41,401 bases of DNA from contig JAFDCJ010000181.1 in NCBI GenBank assembly GCA_019312835.1, forward strand, positions 1-41,401, read 5' to 3'. The stretch comes from Deltaproteobacteria bacterium (GTDB taxonomy: Bacteria > Desulfobacterota > Desulfobacteria > Desulfobacterales > JAFDCJ01). The notes under the pieces were generated by a model. The model saw only the letters and a list, made by a program, of their open reading frames with translations, did no database searches and was not told where the DNA came from. Each line of letters starts with the position of its first letter. The first letter of the stretch is position 1. Below are positions 15,364 to 24,342 of the stretch, piece by piece. The position numbers and the translations under genes are program-made.

Positions 15364-15464
15364 GGCGCAGGGCACAGGGCTCAAGGCGCAAGCACCAGGG
15401 CTATACCTTCTGCCTTATACCTCTTTATCGCCGGTAATCGGTAAAATAAACTAAGGAATATAAC

Positions 15465-17414
15465 ATGACGACCTTCAGGGTTAAATTTTTGCCTTATGAC
15501 ACTGACATCGAGATTGAAGACGGGGACACCGTCATTCGTGCTGCTCTGGAAGCGGGCGTGCATGTCAATGCCTCCTGCGGCGGTGAGGGGGTCTGCGGAA
15601 AATGCCGGGTGTTGATTGAAGGCGGAACCGTGGAGGGCGGTATATCAGAAAAGCTCAGCCGGCAGGACCAGGAGAGCGGATACCGCCTGGCCTGCCGGTC
15701 CATCGTGAAAAGCGACCTGGTGGTACGGATTCCCGTCGAATCGGCCATTGATTCCGGTGTGCTTAAGTTGCAGGCCGCACCGCGGCGTACCGCCCACATC
15801 CGTGATATGAATTTTGAGGAATTGAAGGAAAAAGGGCTCTTCGTTGCACCGGTTGAGAAAAAATATGTTGAACTTCCGGCGCCTACCGCCCAGGACAACC
15901 TTCCCGATATTACCCGTCTGATCAGCCATTTGCAGCTCGAACATGATGAGCATCGCTTGGAAGTCACCCTGGCGATGATTCGAAAATTACCGCAGGTGAT
16001 CCGCGAAGATGATTTCAGGGTCACGGCCACTCTGGTGCGACCCGTGAGGGATGTCGGTAAAACCCGTATTATTAATGTTCAGCCCGGCGACACCACCCGT
16101 CAAAGTTATGCAATTGCCATGGACATCGGCACCACCACGATCTATGGCCAGGTCATCGACCTTATCAGCGGTGAGGTATTGGCCGAGCACGGCGAGTTTA
16201 ACGGACAGATCAGTTACGGCGAGGATGTCATCTCACGGATTGTCTATGCCGAAAAACCAGGTGGTCTGGTAAAATTAAGTGAAGTCGTCATTAAAACCGT
16301 CAACAAGATTTTAGCCAAGATCATCAAAAGATCCGGCGTGGACCCGGAAAACATCTCGACCATTACGCTGGCGGGCAACACAACCATGACTCAGTTAATG
16401 CTGGCTGTCGATCCGCGGCACATCCGGCGGGCGCCTTATGTGCCGGCCGCCACGCTTTTTCCCCCCATCAAAGCTGCCGATCTGGGCATGGATTTGGGTG
16501 AGCATGTCGCCGCACTGGTTTACCCGGCGGTTTCGAGCTACGTGGGCGGGGATATCGTCGCCGGTGTGATGGGGTCCGGTATTTATCGCACTGACGAGTT
16601 GACCCTCTATCTGGATGTGGGCACCAATGCCGAAATCGTGATCGGCAACAAAGACTGGCTCGCATGCGCAGCCTGCTCCGCAGGCCCTGCATTTGAAGGC
16701 GGCGGTTTGAAATTCGGGATGCGCGCTGCCAAAGGCGCCATCGAGGATTTTTCGATAGATCCGGTCACCCTCGAACCCATGCTGATCACCATCGGCAATG
16801 TCCGGCCCAAGGGCATCTGCGGGTCCGGCCTGATCATCATGGTGGCCACCATGTTCGAGATGGGAATCATCAACAACCTGGGCAAATTTGATCGCGATCT
16901 GGACACGCCCCGCATTCGCGAAGACAACGGGGTATATGAGTATGTGCTGGCCTGGAAAGATGATACCCAGATCGACCGCGATGTGACCTTGACGGAGATC
17001 GACATCGAGAATCTGATACGGGCCAAGGGCGCCATCTACAGCGGCTGTATGACCCTGCTGACCGAGGTTGGCATGAGCATCGAGGACATCGAGAAAATTA
17101 TCCTGGCCGGGGGGTTTGGCAGCTACGTGGATCTTGAGAAGGCCATGACCATCGGCCTGCTGCCGGAAATGGATACCGCCAAGATAACCTTTATCGGCAA
17201 CGGTTCGCTGATGGGCGCCAAAATGAGTTCACTGACCAACCGTATTCGCCGGGATGTGGTTGAAGTCACAAAAAAAATGACCAATTTTGAGCTGTCGGAC
17301 ACACCTTCCTACATGGATAATTATGTTGCCGCCCTCTTTTTACCCCACACCGACATGAATAAATTCCCCAAGTTAAAAGCTCGCATGGATGCGCGCAAAG
17401 GGTTAAAGCAATAG
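15465..17414 (+). CDS. acsV: Reductive activator of the corrinoid Fe-S protein (RACo-type, ferredoxin plus ASKHA ATPase)
   Basis: The product has 649 residues. The N-terminus is a plant-type [2Fe-2S] ferredoxin with C38, C44, C47 and C77 (CGGEGVCGKC then LAC). After a linker comes the ASKHA/DUF4445 ATPase domain, which starts near 210 with AIAMDIGTTTIYGQVIDL and includes LAGNTTMTQLMLAVDPRH, SSYVGGDIVAGVMGSG, LYLDVGTNAEIVIG, RPKGICGSGLI and ILAGGFGSYVDLEKA. Known RACo proteins use ATP to reduce the inactive cob(II)alamin of the corrinoid protein. Its place before acsD supports this role. Length is typical. Confidence 0.92.
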   Translation: MTTFRVKFLPYDTDIEIEDGDTVIRAALEAGVHVNASCGGEGVCGKCRVLIEGGTVEGGISEKLSRQDQESGYRLACRSIVKSDLVVRIPVESAIDSGVLKLQAAPRRTAHIRDMNFEELKEKGLFVAPVEKKYVELPAPTAQDNLPDITRLISHLQLEHDEHRLEVTLAMIRKLPQVIREDDFRVTATLVRPVRDVGKTRIINVQPGDTTRQSYAIAMDIGTTTIYGQVIDLISGEVLAEHGEFNGQISYGEDVISRIVYAEKPGGLVKLSEVVIKTVNKILAKIIKRSGVDPENISTITLAGNTTMTQLMLAVDPRHIRRAPYVPAATLFPPIKAADLGMDLGEHVAALVYPAVSSYVGGDIVAGVMGSGIYRTDELTLYLDVGTNAEIVIGNKDWLACAACSAGPAFEGGGLKFGMRAAKGAIEDFSIDPVTLEPMLITIGNVRPKGICGSGLIIMVATMFEMGIINNLGKFDRDLDTPRIREDNGVYEYVLAWKDDTQIDRDVTLTEIDIENLIRAKGAIYSGCMTLLTEVGMSIEDIEKIILAGGFGSYVDLEKAMTIGLLPEMDTAKITFIGNGSLMGAKMSSLTNRIRRDVVEVTKKMTNFELSDTPSYMDNYVAALFLPHTDMNKFPKLKARMDARKGLKQ

Positions 17415-17420
17415 CCTGCA

Positions 17421-17738
17421 TTCAGGTTCAAGGTTCAGGGTTCAGGGTTAATGAAACAGCGAACCGCAGAATATCGAATATTGAATGTAGGATGTCGAAG
17501 GAAGGAATTCTATCGATTTTAATGGCTTTAATAGAAATAGCGAAGCGATTCCGACTTTCGAAATTCGACCTGCCCGCAATGCCATTCAGGGGAGCGTGAT
17601 AATGTTTATGCTTAATACATAACCGAATGATTGCGCCAATCCAATACGACATGCATGGCAGGCGGGTATTCATTATTCTGCGGCTCTGCGGTTCGCTTTT
17701 CAAACCCTGAACCCACAACCTTATAACCCTGAACCCTT
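17421..17738. repeat. Nested pair of heptad inverted repeats (F4 enclosing E4)
   Basis: The outer arms are GTTCAAGGTTCAGGGTTC (from 17426) and CCCTGAACC-type words ending at 17738. Just inside them AACAGCGAACCGCAGAATA pairs with ATTCTGCGG and GCGGTTCGC (17676-17695). Inside these lies an E-type element with GAATATCGAATATTGAATG words and the core TAGCGAAGCGATTCCG. Two word families are therefore stacked in one roughly 320-base symmetric structure, just after the acsV stop. Confidence 0.8.
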
Positions 17739-17844
17739 GCATGTGAAGCCTGTTCAACCCGGATCCCCACAGGCATATCCTGGTAATGGTTACTATTAAT
17801 GAATTCGATTTAATTAGAAATTGAAATTCAGGGGTGCTCTTCTC

Positions 17845-17873
17845 TTGACAAAGCCACCGACTCCATATAAATG
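17845..17873 (+). promoter_or_regulatory. Sigma-70-type promoter candidate for the acs genes
   Basis: TTGACA (-35) is followed by TATAAAT, with 15 to 17 bases between depending on the -10 chosen. It is the best promoter match in the 832-base gap before acsD, which would give a leader of about 370 nt. Confidence 0.4.
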
Positions 17874-17918
17874 AAAATATTCTGCATTTTATGAGCATAG
17901 GTAGGCCTGACGGCCTCC

Positions 17919-18070
17919 AAAATGACAAATGACTATTGACTAATGAATAATGGTGGTAGTCGCTTCGCTCCGTCAATTTTTTATCAAGCGTTCCAATCGA
18001 TCCGCCAGCCTGCGGCTCGGAGAGAGGCGGACAATCATTAGTCATTATTCATTCGACATTCGTCATTCCC
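17919..18070. repeat. Heptad inverted repeat (copy E5)
   Basis: The left arm is AATGACAAATGACTATTGAC and further TAATG words; the right arm is ATCATTAGTCATTATTC plus ATTCGACATTCGTCATTC. The core AGTCGCTTCGCTCCGTC is present, and a second hairpin TCCGCC/GGCGGA (18001-18031) sits in the centre. The words on the two sides match in type but not in exact order. Confidence 0.85.
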
Positions 18071-18081
18071 AAAGGGCTATA

Positions 18082-18100
18082 AATCTACCGTTTGTAGATT
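18082..18100. promoter_or_regulatory. Dyad AATCTAC-N5-GTAGATT upstream of acsD
   Basis: Seven-base perfect arms flank CGTTT, 147 bases before the acsD start. It could be an operator or a leader hairpin. The same half-sites, in opposite order, form the palindrome near dctP. Confidence 0.4.
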
Positions 18101-18246
18101 CATCACATAAATAAATTCATGAAAGGGGGATGATAACCTTTAGGCTACCAGACAGGGGAGATTTACATTGGTGGTTAACCCATTGCATTGTCAACGGATC
18201 CAAACACTGCAATCAATAACCGGTAAGCGTAAACAAGGAGGTAACA

Positions 18247-19824
18247 TTGGCTTTTGAATTTTTTAAAGAATCCTATACCGGCAGTATAAAGGAAATCACC
18301 CTCGGCAAGGGTGCTAATGCCGTTACTGTCGGCGGAGAGGCATGCTATCCATTCTACCAGTTCGAAGGGGCAATGCCCAACAAGCCCAAGATTGCCATGG
18401 AAATCTGGGATATGGAACCGGATGAATGGCCGGAAGCGGCTCTCAGTCCCTTTAAGGACGTCCTTGCGGACCCCGCTGCATGGGCCAAGAAATGCGTCGA
18501 GGAATACGGTGCGGACATGATCGTGCTCCAGCTTAAAAGCACCGATCCCAATGGTCAGGATGCATCGGCGGCGGATGCCGTTGCCAGCGTGAAAAAGGTC
18601 CTGGGCGCTGTCTCTGTGCCCCTGATTATCTGGGGGACAGCCAACGTGGAAAAAGATGAAGAAGTTCTGAAAAAAATTGCCGAGGAATGTCAGGGTGAGA
18701 ATCTGATTCTCGGACCGGTGGAAGACAAGAACCACAAGGGTATCGGTGCGGCTGCCATGGGTTTTGGTCATACCGTCATCGCGTCTTCCCCGATTGATGT
18801 CAACCTTGCCAAGCAATGCAACATTCTGCTTGAAAACCTCGGAATGCCCATGGATCGCATGATTGTCGATCCCACCACCGGTGGGCTGGGTTACGGCCTG
18901 GAATATTCATATTCGGTGATGGAGCGTATTCGGATGGCAGCGCTGGCCCAGGGCGATGACAAACTGCAGCTTCCGCTTATCAACAATCTCGGCAACGAGG
19001 TCTGGAAGTGCAAGGAAGCCAAACAGACGGTCGAAGAAGCGCCTCTGCTGGGCGATCCTGAAAAACGGCCGATTCTGATGGAGGCTGTGGGGGCGGTGGC
19101 CTACCTGATGAGCGGCTCCAATTTACTCATCATGCGCCATCCCGAGTCGATCCGTATGGTGAAGGCTTACATCGACCTGATGTATGAAGGCGGTATGGCC
19201 ACCGATGTGGCACCCATCCAAAAGCAATTGGCGGATGTGGACATCGACCTTTTAGCCCTATCACCCGAACCGGATCTGACCATTGAAGCGGAAAAGGCGA
19301 AAAAAGCGGCACCGGCCAAAAAAGAAGCGGCACCGGAACCCGCCAAGAAAGCGGCCCCGGCCGAGCCCGCCAAGAAAGCCGAGCCGGAGCCGGCACCTGC
19401 AGCGGCACCTGCGGCGGCGGAAGCGCCCAAGGCCGCAGCTCCAGCGGTAGATCCTGCCCAGGCCGAGGCCGATGCCAAGGCCAGAGCCGAAGCTGATGCC
19501 AAAGCCAAGGCAGAAGCCGAAGCCAAAGCCAAAGCGGATGCCGAGGCCCAGGCCAAGGCCGATGAAGAGGCCCGCCTAAAGGCCGAAGCAGAAGCCAAGG
19601 CCAAGGCAGAAGCCGAAGCCAAAGCCAAAGCCGCGGCGCAAAAGGCCAGGATCGAGTCCGAGCTTGACGAAATCCGTCAAAAACGAGCGGCCGAAAGGGA
19701 AAAGCTGGCCGCCAGCCGGGCCAGCGCCGTTGAAGAAGAAGTTTCCAAGACGCCTGCTGCCGTGCAGAAGTCGATGACAGACAAAATGGTTGAAAGCCTG
19801 GATTGGATTCACAGAAGGGTCTAA
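18247..19824 (+). CDS. acsD: Corrinoid Fe-S protein small subunit (AcsD/CdhD) with a long helical C-terminal extension
   Basis: The product has 525 residues; family members usually have about 310-330. The core (about 1-340) is the TIM-barrel subunit, with GGEACYPFYQFEGAMPNKPK and GPVEDKNHKGIGAAAMGFGH. From about 346 a Pro/Ala/Lys linker leads into a region of about 70 residues with AEAKAKAEA-type repeats, followed by a charged helix to the end (ESLDWIHRRV). The extension resembles TolA-like rigid helices and may tether the corrinoid protein to a partner; this is inferred. The start is TTG, chosen because an ideal AAGGAGG lies five bases upstream and no ATG fits. AcsD with AcsC carries the methyl group between AcsE and AcsB. 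acsA follows after 52 bases. Confidence 0.92.
   Translation: MAFEFFKESYTGSIKEITLGKGANAVTVGGEACYPFYQFEGAMPNKPKIAMEIWDMEPDEWPEAALSPFKDVLADPAAWAKKCVEEYGADMIVLQLKSTDPNGQDASAADAVASVKKVLGAVSVPLIIWGTANVEKDEEVLKKIAEECQGENLILGPVEDKNHKGIGAAAMGFGHTVIASSPIDVNLAKQCNILLENLGMPMDRMIVDPTTGGLGYGLEYSYSVMERIRMAALAQGDDKLQLPLINNLGNEVWKCKEAKQTVEEAPLLGDPEKRPILMEAVGAVAYLMSGSNLLIMRHPESIRMVKAYIDLMYEGGMATDVAPIQKQLADVDIDLLALSPEPDLTIEAEKAKKAAPAKKEAAPEPAKKAAPAEPAKKAEPEPAPAAAPAAAEAPKAAAPAVDPAQAEADAKARAEADAKAKAEAEAKAKADAEAQAKADEEARLKAEAEAKAKAEAEAKAKAAAQKARIESELDEIRQKRAAEREKLAASRASAVEEEVSKTPAAVQKSMTDKMVESLDWIHRRV
19456..19640. repeat. Low-complexity coding repeat in acsD
   Basis: The DNA repeats units of the form GCCGAAGCCAAAGCC, encoding the Ala/Lys/Glu helix. 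Shifted frames give long but meaningless Ala/Ser or Trp-rich reading frames on the opposite strand. The region is prone to slippage. Confidence 0.75.
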
Positions 19825-19876
19825 GGTTATTAACCAAAACTATAATCAAATTCAACAATTTGAGGAGGAACCTCGT

Positions 19877-21910
19877 ATGGCAGAAACAACCGAAAAGAAA
19901 CCATTAAATCCGAAGGCAGAAAAAGTCGCCGATCCGGTAGGCGCATCAATCGATGTGGCCACCCAGCAGATGATCCGGCGGGCCCAGGAATTGGGAGTGG
20001 AGACCATATTCGACCGGGCCGCGAAAATGAAACCCTGCAACATCGGGATCCAGGGAACCTGCTGTAAAAATTGTGCCATGGGCCCCTGCCGCCTGCCGCT
20101 GCCCAAGGGCGGCATTGAAGGCGAGGACGAACGCAAGGGATTGTGCGGAGCAACGGCCAACACCATTGCGGCCCGTAACTTTGCGCGCCAGGTGGCAGCC
20201 GGATGTGCAGCCCATTCCGATCACGGCCGTACGGTGGCGGAAGTCTTCATGTCCGTGGCCCACAAGGAGACCGAAGACTACAAAATCAAGGATTACAACA
20301 AACTTCTGGCCATTGCGCCGCATTTCGACGTTGACACCAAAGTGGAAGTCGACGGTGAAGAAGTTGACCGTGACCTGGATGAAATTGCCAAAGAAGTGGC
20401 CGTCAAGGCGCTGGCCGAATGGGGCAAACCCGAGGGCGAACTGCGCTATTTGAAGCGCGCCCCCAAACCCCTGTACGAACGCTGGAAGAAACTGGGGGTT
20501 CTGCCGCGCAACATCGATCGCGAAGTGGTCGACATCATGCACCGTACCCACATGGGCGTGGACCAGGACTACAAAAACATCCTCAAACAATGCACCCGGG
20601 CCGCCCTGGCCGACGGATGGGGTGGTTCCATGATCGCCACCGACTTGCAGGATGTCATGTTCGGAACGCCTTTTCCGCTGCAGTCCGAAGCCAATCTGGG
20701 CGTTATGAAACAGGATCACGTCAACATCATCATTCACGGTCATGAGCCCGTGCTGTCCGAGATGATCGTGGCTGCAGCCCAGTCCAAGGAAATGGTGGAA
20801 TACGCCCAGCAAAAGGGCGCCAAAGGGATCCAACTGGGCGGTATCTGCTGCACCGGCAACGAGATTCTGCAGCGCCACGGCGTGCCGCCGGCAGGCACCT
20901 TCCTGCAGCAGGAACTGGCCATCGTCACCGGCGCCTGTGATGCCATGGTGGTCGACGTGCAGTGCGTATTTCAGAACCTGGCCAACGTGGCCAAATGCTT
21001 TCACACCAAACTGATTACGACCCATCCGATGGCCCGAATGGAGCAGGATAACGTCCTGCACATCGAGTTTGATGAGCATCATGCCATGGAAGATGCCAAA
21101 CGGATTGTGACCATGGCCATTGATAATTTCAAAAACCGGGGCGCCGAGGTGATGATTCCCAGCCAGAAAGCGGCTCAAATTGCCGGCTTCGGCGTTGAAT
21201 CGATTGAGTATCACCTCGGGGGCACCTTCCGCGGGTCCTATTACACCTTAAATGACAACATCATCAACGGACGTATCCGTGGGGTGGCCGGTGTGGTGGG
21301 CTGCAACAATGCCCGGGGTCGCCACAACGAGGCCCATATCGATCTGGTCAAAGAGCTGATCAAAAACGATGTCATCGTTCTGACCACCGGCTGCAACGGC
21401 ATTGCCTGCGCCATGGAAGGGTTGCTGACGCCGGAATCGGCCAAGGTGTTCTGCGGACCGGGCCTGGCCGAGGTTTGCGAGACCGTGGGGATTCCGCCCG
21501 TTCTGCACCTGGGCTCCTGTGTGGACAACAGCCGCATCCTGCTGGCCGCCACCGAAGTGGTGAAGGCCGGCGGTCTGGGCAACGATCTCCAGGATCTGCC
21601 GGCTGCCGGTGCGGCGCCGGAATGGATGAGCGAGAAAGCCATCAGCATCGGACAGTATTTTGTGGCTTCAGGGGTCTACACCCTGTTCGGGGTCAACCTG
21701 CCGGTGACCGGAGCGCCCGTATTCCAGAAGTATCTCTTTGAGGAACTGGAAAAGATATACGGCGGTAAATGGGATCTGGCACCCGATCCAATCGTAATGG
21801 CCCGCAAGATGATCGCCCATATCGATAAAAAGCGCAAGGAACTGGGCATCGACAAAGCCAGGGAACGGGTCTTGATGGATATGGCCAGCCGCCAGGCGCT
21901 GGAAGCCTAA
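19877..21910 (+). CDS. acsA: Carbon monoxide dehydrogenase, Ni-Fe-S catalytic subunit
   Basis: The product has 677 residues. The N-terminal cluster ligands are complete: C54, C62, C63, C66, C71 and C90 (CNIGIQGTCCKNCAMGPC then GLCGA) for the D and B clusters. All C-cluster ligands are visible: the His of IIIHGHEP, and Cys in GGICCTGNE, VDVQCVFQN, GVVGCNNARG, TTGCNGIACAM and LGSCVDNSR. The enzyme interconverts CO2 and CO and passes CO to acetyl-CoA synthase. The ATG at 19877 has GAGGAGG upstream; an earlier in-frame ATG inside acsD was rejected. No cooC nickel-insertion ATPase is seen nearby. Confidence 0.97.
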   Translation: MAETTEKKPLNPKAEKVADPVGASIDVATQQMIRRAQELGVETIFDRAAKMKPCNIGIQGTCCKNCAMGPCRLPLPKGGIEGEDERKGLCGATANTIAARNFARQVAAGCAAHSDHGRTVAEVFMSVAHKETEDYKIKDYNKLLAIAPHFDVDTKVEVDGEEVDRDLDEIAKEVAVKALAEWGKPEGELRYLKRAPKPLYERWKKLGVLPRNIDREVVDIMHRTHMGVDQDYKNILKQCTRAALADGWGGSMIATDLQDVMFGTPFPLQSEANLGVMKQDHVNIIIHGHEPVLSEMIVAAAQSKEMVEYAQQKGAKGIQLGGICCTGNEILQRHGVPPAGTFLQQELAIVTGACDAMVVDVQCVFQNLANVAKCFHTKLITTHPMARMEQDNVLHIEFDEHHAMEDAKRIVTMAIDNFKNRGAEVMIPSQKAAQIAGFGVESIEYHLGGTFRGSYYTLNDNIINGRIRGVAGVVGCNNARGRHNEAHIDLVKELIKNDVIVLTTGCNGIACAMEGLLTPESAKVFCGPGLAEVCETVGIPPVLHLGSCVDNSRILLAATEVVKAGGLGNDLQDLPAAGAAPEWMSEKAISIGQYFVASGVYTLFGVNLPVTGAPVFQKYLFEELEKIYGGKWDLAPDPIVMARKMIAHIDKKRKELGIDKARERVLMDMASRQALEA

Positions 21911-21980
21911 GGGAATGAAGAATGACGAATGACGAATTTTCTGACGTCGCTTCGTTTTGTCATTTCAAATATTCAATTTA
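21911..21980. repeat. Short heptad repeat (copy E6) between acsA and acsB
   Basis: It begins directly after the acsA stop with GAATGAAGAATGACGAATGA, continues with the core GACGTCGCTTCGTTTTGTC, and ends in a short AT-rich right arm. It is a shortened or decayed copy inside the operon. Confidence 0.65.
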
Positions 21981-22007
21981 TAACCAAGCTCCACGAAGGA
22001 GGAAAAT

Positions 22008-24221
22008 ATGTCAAAGTTAGTTGCATTTGCCGCCATCCAGGGTGGTTATAATATCGTTTCACAGGTCGAAGGGGAATATAAACGCGCTCTGGACACCTTT
22101 GATGCCGATACCAAGGTTGGGTTTCCCAACACGGCCTACTATCTGCCGGTGATCTACTCGCTGCTGGGCATTAAGGTCGAAACCCTTGAAGACATGCAAA
22201 AGCCGCTGGCAGTGGCGCGCAAGCTTTTGCCGCCGCACATCAAAGGGATGAACCATCTGCCCTACCTGGGTCCCCTTTTGGATGCCGGAATGGCCACACT
22301 TTTCAGCTTCGAGATTCGTGAAGCCCTGCGGTATCTGAATGAGCCGGATTTTTATCTGCACTCCGAGGAACCGGATATCGAAGCCGGCAAGATCTGGCTG
22401 GGCGCTGCTGACGATACCGTGTTCCGTAAAAGGGGCGTGGAATTCGTCGACGGCACGGCCCCGGGCTTTGCCGCCATCGTTGGCGCGGCCCCGACACCGG
22501 AGATTGCCAAGGACATCGTCGAAGACTACCAGAGACGCAGCCTTTATATTTTCCTAGCGGCCAACCAGAACAACACCTCGGTTACCGATCAACTGATCGA
22601 AGCCGGGGTGCAGATCGGCTGGAATACACGGATCGTTCCCTTCGGACCGGACATTTCTTCGGCCATTTTTGCCCTGGGCTTTGCCAACCGTGCGGCCATG
22701 GCCTTCGGCAACGTGCAGCCCGGTGACTACAAAAAGATGCTGCTGTACAACAAAAACCGCATCTTCGCCTTTGTCAATGCCCTGGGTGACGTGGGCACCG
22801 ACTGGGGCGCCGCCGCAGCCGGCTGCGTTAACTGGGGTTTTCCGACCCTGGCCGACACCGACATCCCTGAGGTTTTGCCCACCGGTATCTGCACCTACGA
22901 GCACGTTGTGGCCAATGTCCCCCACAGTGAACTTGTCCAGAAGTCGGTCGAGGTCAGGGGACTGAAGGTGACCGTCTCTGAAATCGATATACCGCTGTCT
23001 TTTGGTCCGGCCTATGAGGGTGAACGGGTCAGGGGCGCTGATCTTCACGCCCAGACAGGCGGCGGCAAGACCCAATGCACCGAGCTGGTCAAAATGGCCG
23101 AGATGAACGACATCGAGGACGGCAAGGTCGAAGTTATCGGCCCGGACGTCACTGAAGTCAAAGAGGGCGGCACCTTCCCGCTGGGCATCTATGTCCAGAT
23201 TGCGGGCCGCGAGTTCCAGACAGATTTCGAGCCGATCCTCGAGCGGCAGATCCATCACCTGATCAATTACATTCAGGGCATCATGCATATCGGGCAGCGG
23301 GATATCTCCTGGGTCCGCTTGAGCAAAGCCGCCGTCGAAAAGGGCTTTACCTTAAAAGACATCGGCACTGTCCTGCATGCCAAATTTCATCAGGATTTCC
23401 AGAAGATTGTCGACAAAGTTCAGGTCACGCTCTATACCAATAAAAAAGATGTGGATGAGCTGACTAAACGGGCCCGGGCCGAGTACAAGCAGCGCGATGA
23501 GCGGGTCGAGAAGATGACCGACGAGGATGTGGAAACCTATTACTCCTGCACCCTGTGCCAGTCATTTGCACCCAATCATGTCTGCACAGTCAGCCCCGAG
23601 CGGACGGGACTTTGCGGCGCCTACAACTGGATGGACTGCAAGGCCTCCTTTGAAATCAATCCCACCGGCCCGAACCAGCCGATTGAAAAAGGCGAATGCC
23701 TGGATCCGGTACTGGGCCAGTGGAAAGGGGTCAACGAATTTATCTACAAGGCGTCCCGCGGAGCCGTTTCCCATTACAACTTCTACTCCATGGTCACCGA
23801 TCCCATGACCACCTGCGGATGCTGCGAGTGCATTGCGGCCATGCTGCCCTCCTGCAACGGGGTGATGACGGTCAATCGCGATTACATGGGGGAAACCCCC
23901 TGCGGCATGAAGTTTACCACCCTGGCGGGTGTGATGGGCGGTGGCGCATCGTCGCCGGGTTTTGTGGGTCATTCCAAGTTCAATGTCACCCAGCGTAAGT
24001 TTATCGCCGGTGACGGCGGCCTGGCCCGGATGGTCTGGATGCCCAAAAGCCTCAAAGAAGAGATCAAAGACCGGCTCATCAAGAGAGGCGAGGAGCTGGG
24101 GATTCCTGACTTGATCGACAGGATTGCTGACGAAACCGTTGGTGTTACCGAGGAAGAGATTCTACCCTTCCTCCAGGAGAAAAAGCACCCGGCGCTGGAT
24201 ATGGACCCGATCATCGGATAA
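22008..24221 (+). CDS. acsB: Acetyl-CoA synthase (CO-methylating), alpha subunit
   Basis: The product has 737 residues, the full bacterial length including the N-terminal CODH-contact domain, which archaeal forms lack. The A-cluster ligands are intact: C514, C517, C526 and C536 bind the [4Fe-4S] cubane, and C603-G-C605 the nickel site, with the same spacing as in the Moorella enzyme. It makes acetyl-CoA from CO, the methyl group on the corrinoid protein and CoA, or cleaves it in reverse. GGAGG precedes the ATG. It is separated from acsA by 97 bases that contain repeat E6. Confidence 0.97.
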   Translation: MSKLVAFAAIQGGYNIVSQVEGEYKRALDTFDADTKVGFPNTAYYLPVIYSLLGIKVETLEDMQKPLAVARKLLPPHIKGMNHLPYLGPLLDAGMATLFSFEIREALRYLNEPDFYLHSEEPDIEAGKIWLGAADDTVFRKRGVEFVDGTAPGFAAIVGAAPTPEIAKDIVEDYQRRSLYIFLAANQNNTSVTDQLIEAGVQIGWNTRIVPFGPDISSAIFALGFANRAAMAFGNVQPGDYKKMLLYNKNRIFAFVNALGDVGTDWGAAAAGCVNWGFPTLADTDIPEVLPTGICTYEHVVANVPHSELVQKSVEVRGLKVTVSEIDIPLSFGPAYEGERVRGADLHAQTGGGKTQCTELVKMAEMNDIEDGKVEVIGPDVTEVKEGGTFPLGIYVQIAGREFQTDFEPILERQIHHLINYIQGIMHIGQRDISWVRLSKAAVEKGFTLKDIGTVLHAKFHQDFQKIVDKVQVTLYTNKKDVDELTKRARAEYKQRDERVEKMTDEDVETYYSCTLCQSFAPNHVCTVSPERTGLCGAYNWMDCKASFEINPTGPNQPIEKGECLDPVLGQWKGVNEFIYKASRGAVSHYNFYSMVTDPMTTCGCCECIAAMLPSCNGVMTVNRDYMGETPCGMKFTTLAGVMGGGASSPGFVGHSKFNVTQRKFIAGDGGLARMVWMPKSLKEEIKDRLIKRGEELGIPDLIDRIADETVGVTEEEILPFLQEKKHPALDMDPIIG

Positions 24222-24328
24222 TTACGGGTTACGAGTTGCGAGTTACGGGTTGCGCGTTGTTTGAAGTTCGGCATGCGCAACCCGTAACACGAACCACGAA
24301 CCACGCAACGCGCAACACGCAACGCGAG
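24222..24328. repeat. Heptad inverted repeat, GTTACGA type (copy G1) between acsB and acsC
   Basis: The left arm is GGGTTACGAGTTGCGAGTTA and further words; the right arm is CGCAACCCGTAACACG followed by ACGCAACGCGCAACACGC. It starts directly after the acsB stop and ends 15 bases before the acsC ATG. Confidence 0.85.
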
Positions 24329-24342
24329 ATAAGGAGATAAAA

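Noticed and set aside
17428-18045. Minus-strand open frame of 205 codons after acsV
   Set aside because: It runs through the nested repeats F4/E4 and part of E5, has no ribosome site and reads as translated repeat sequence.
19946-21214. Long antisense frame of 422 codons over acsA
   Set aside because: acsA on the other strand has every expected metal ligand; the antisense frame is a codon-bias shadow.
24222-24328. CRISPR array
   Set aside because: The repeated words are only seven bases and degenerate, arms are inverted, and there are no spacers of constant length or cas genes.
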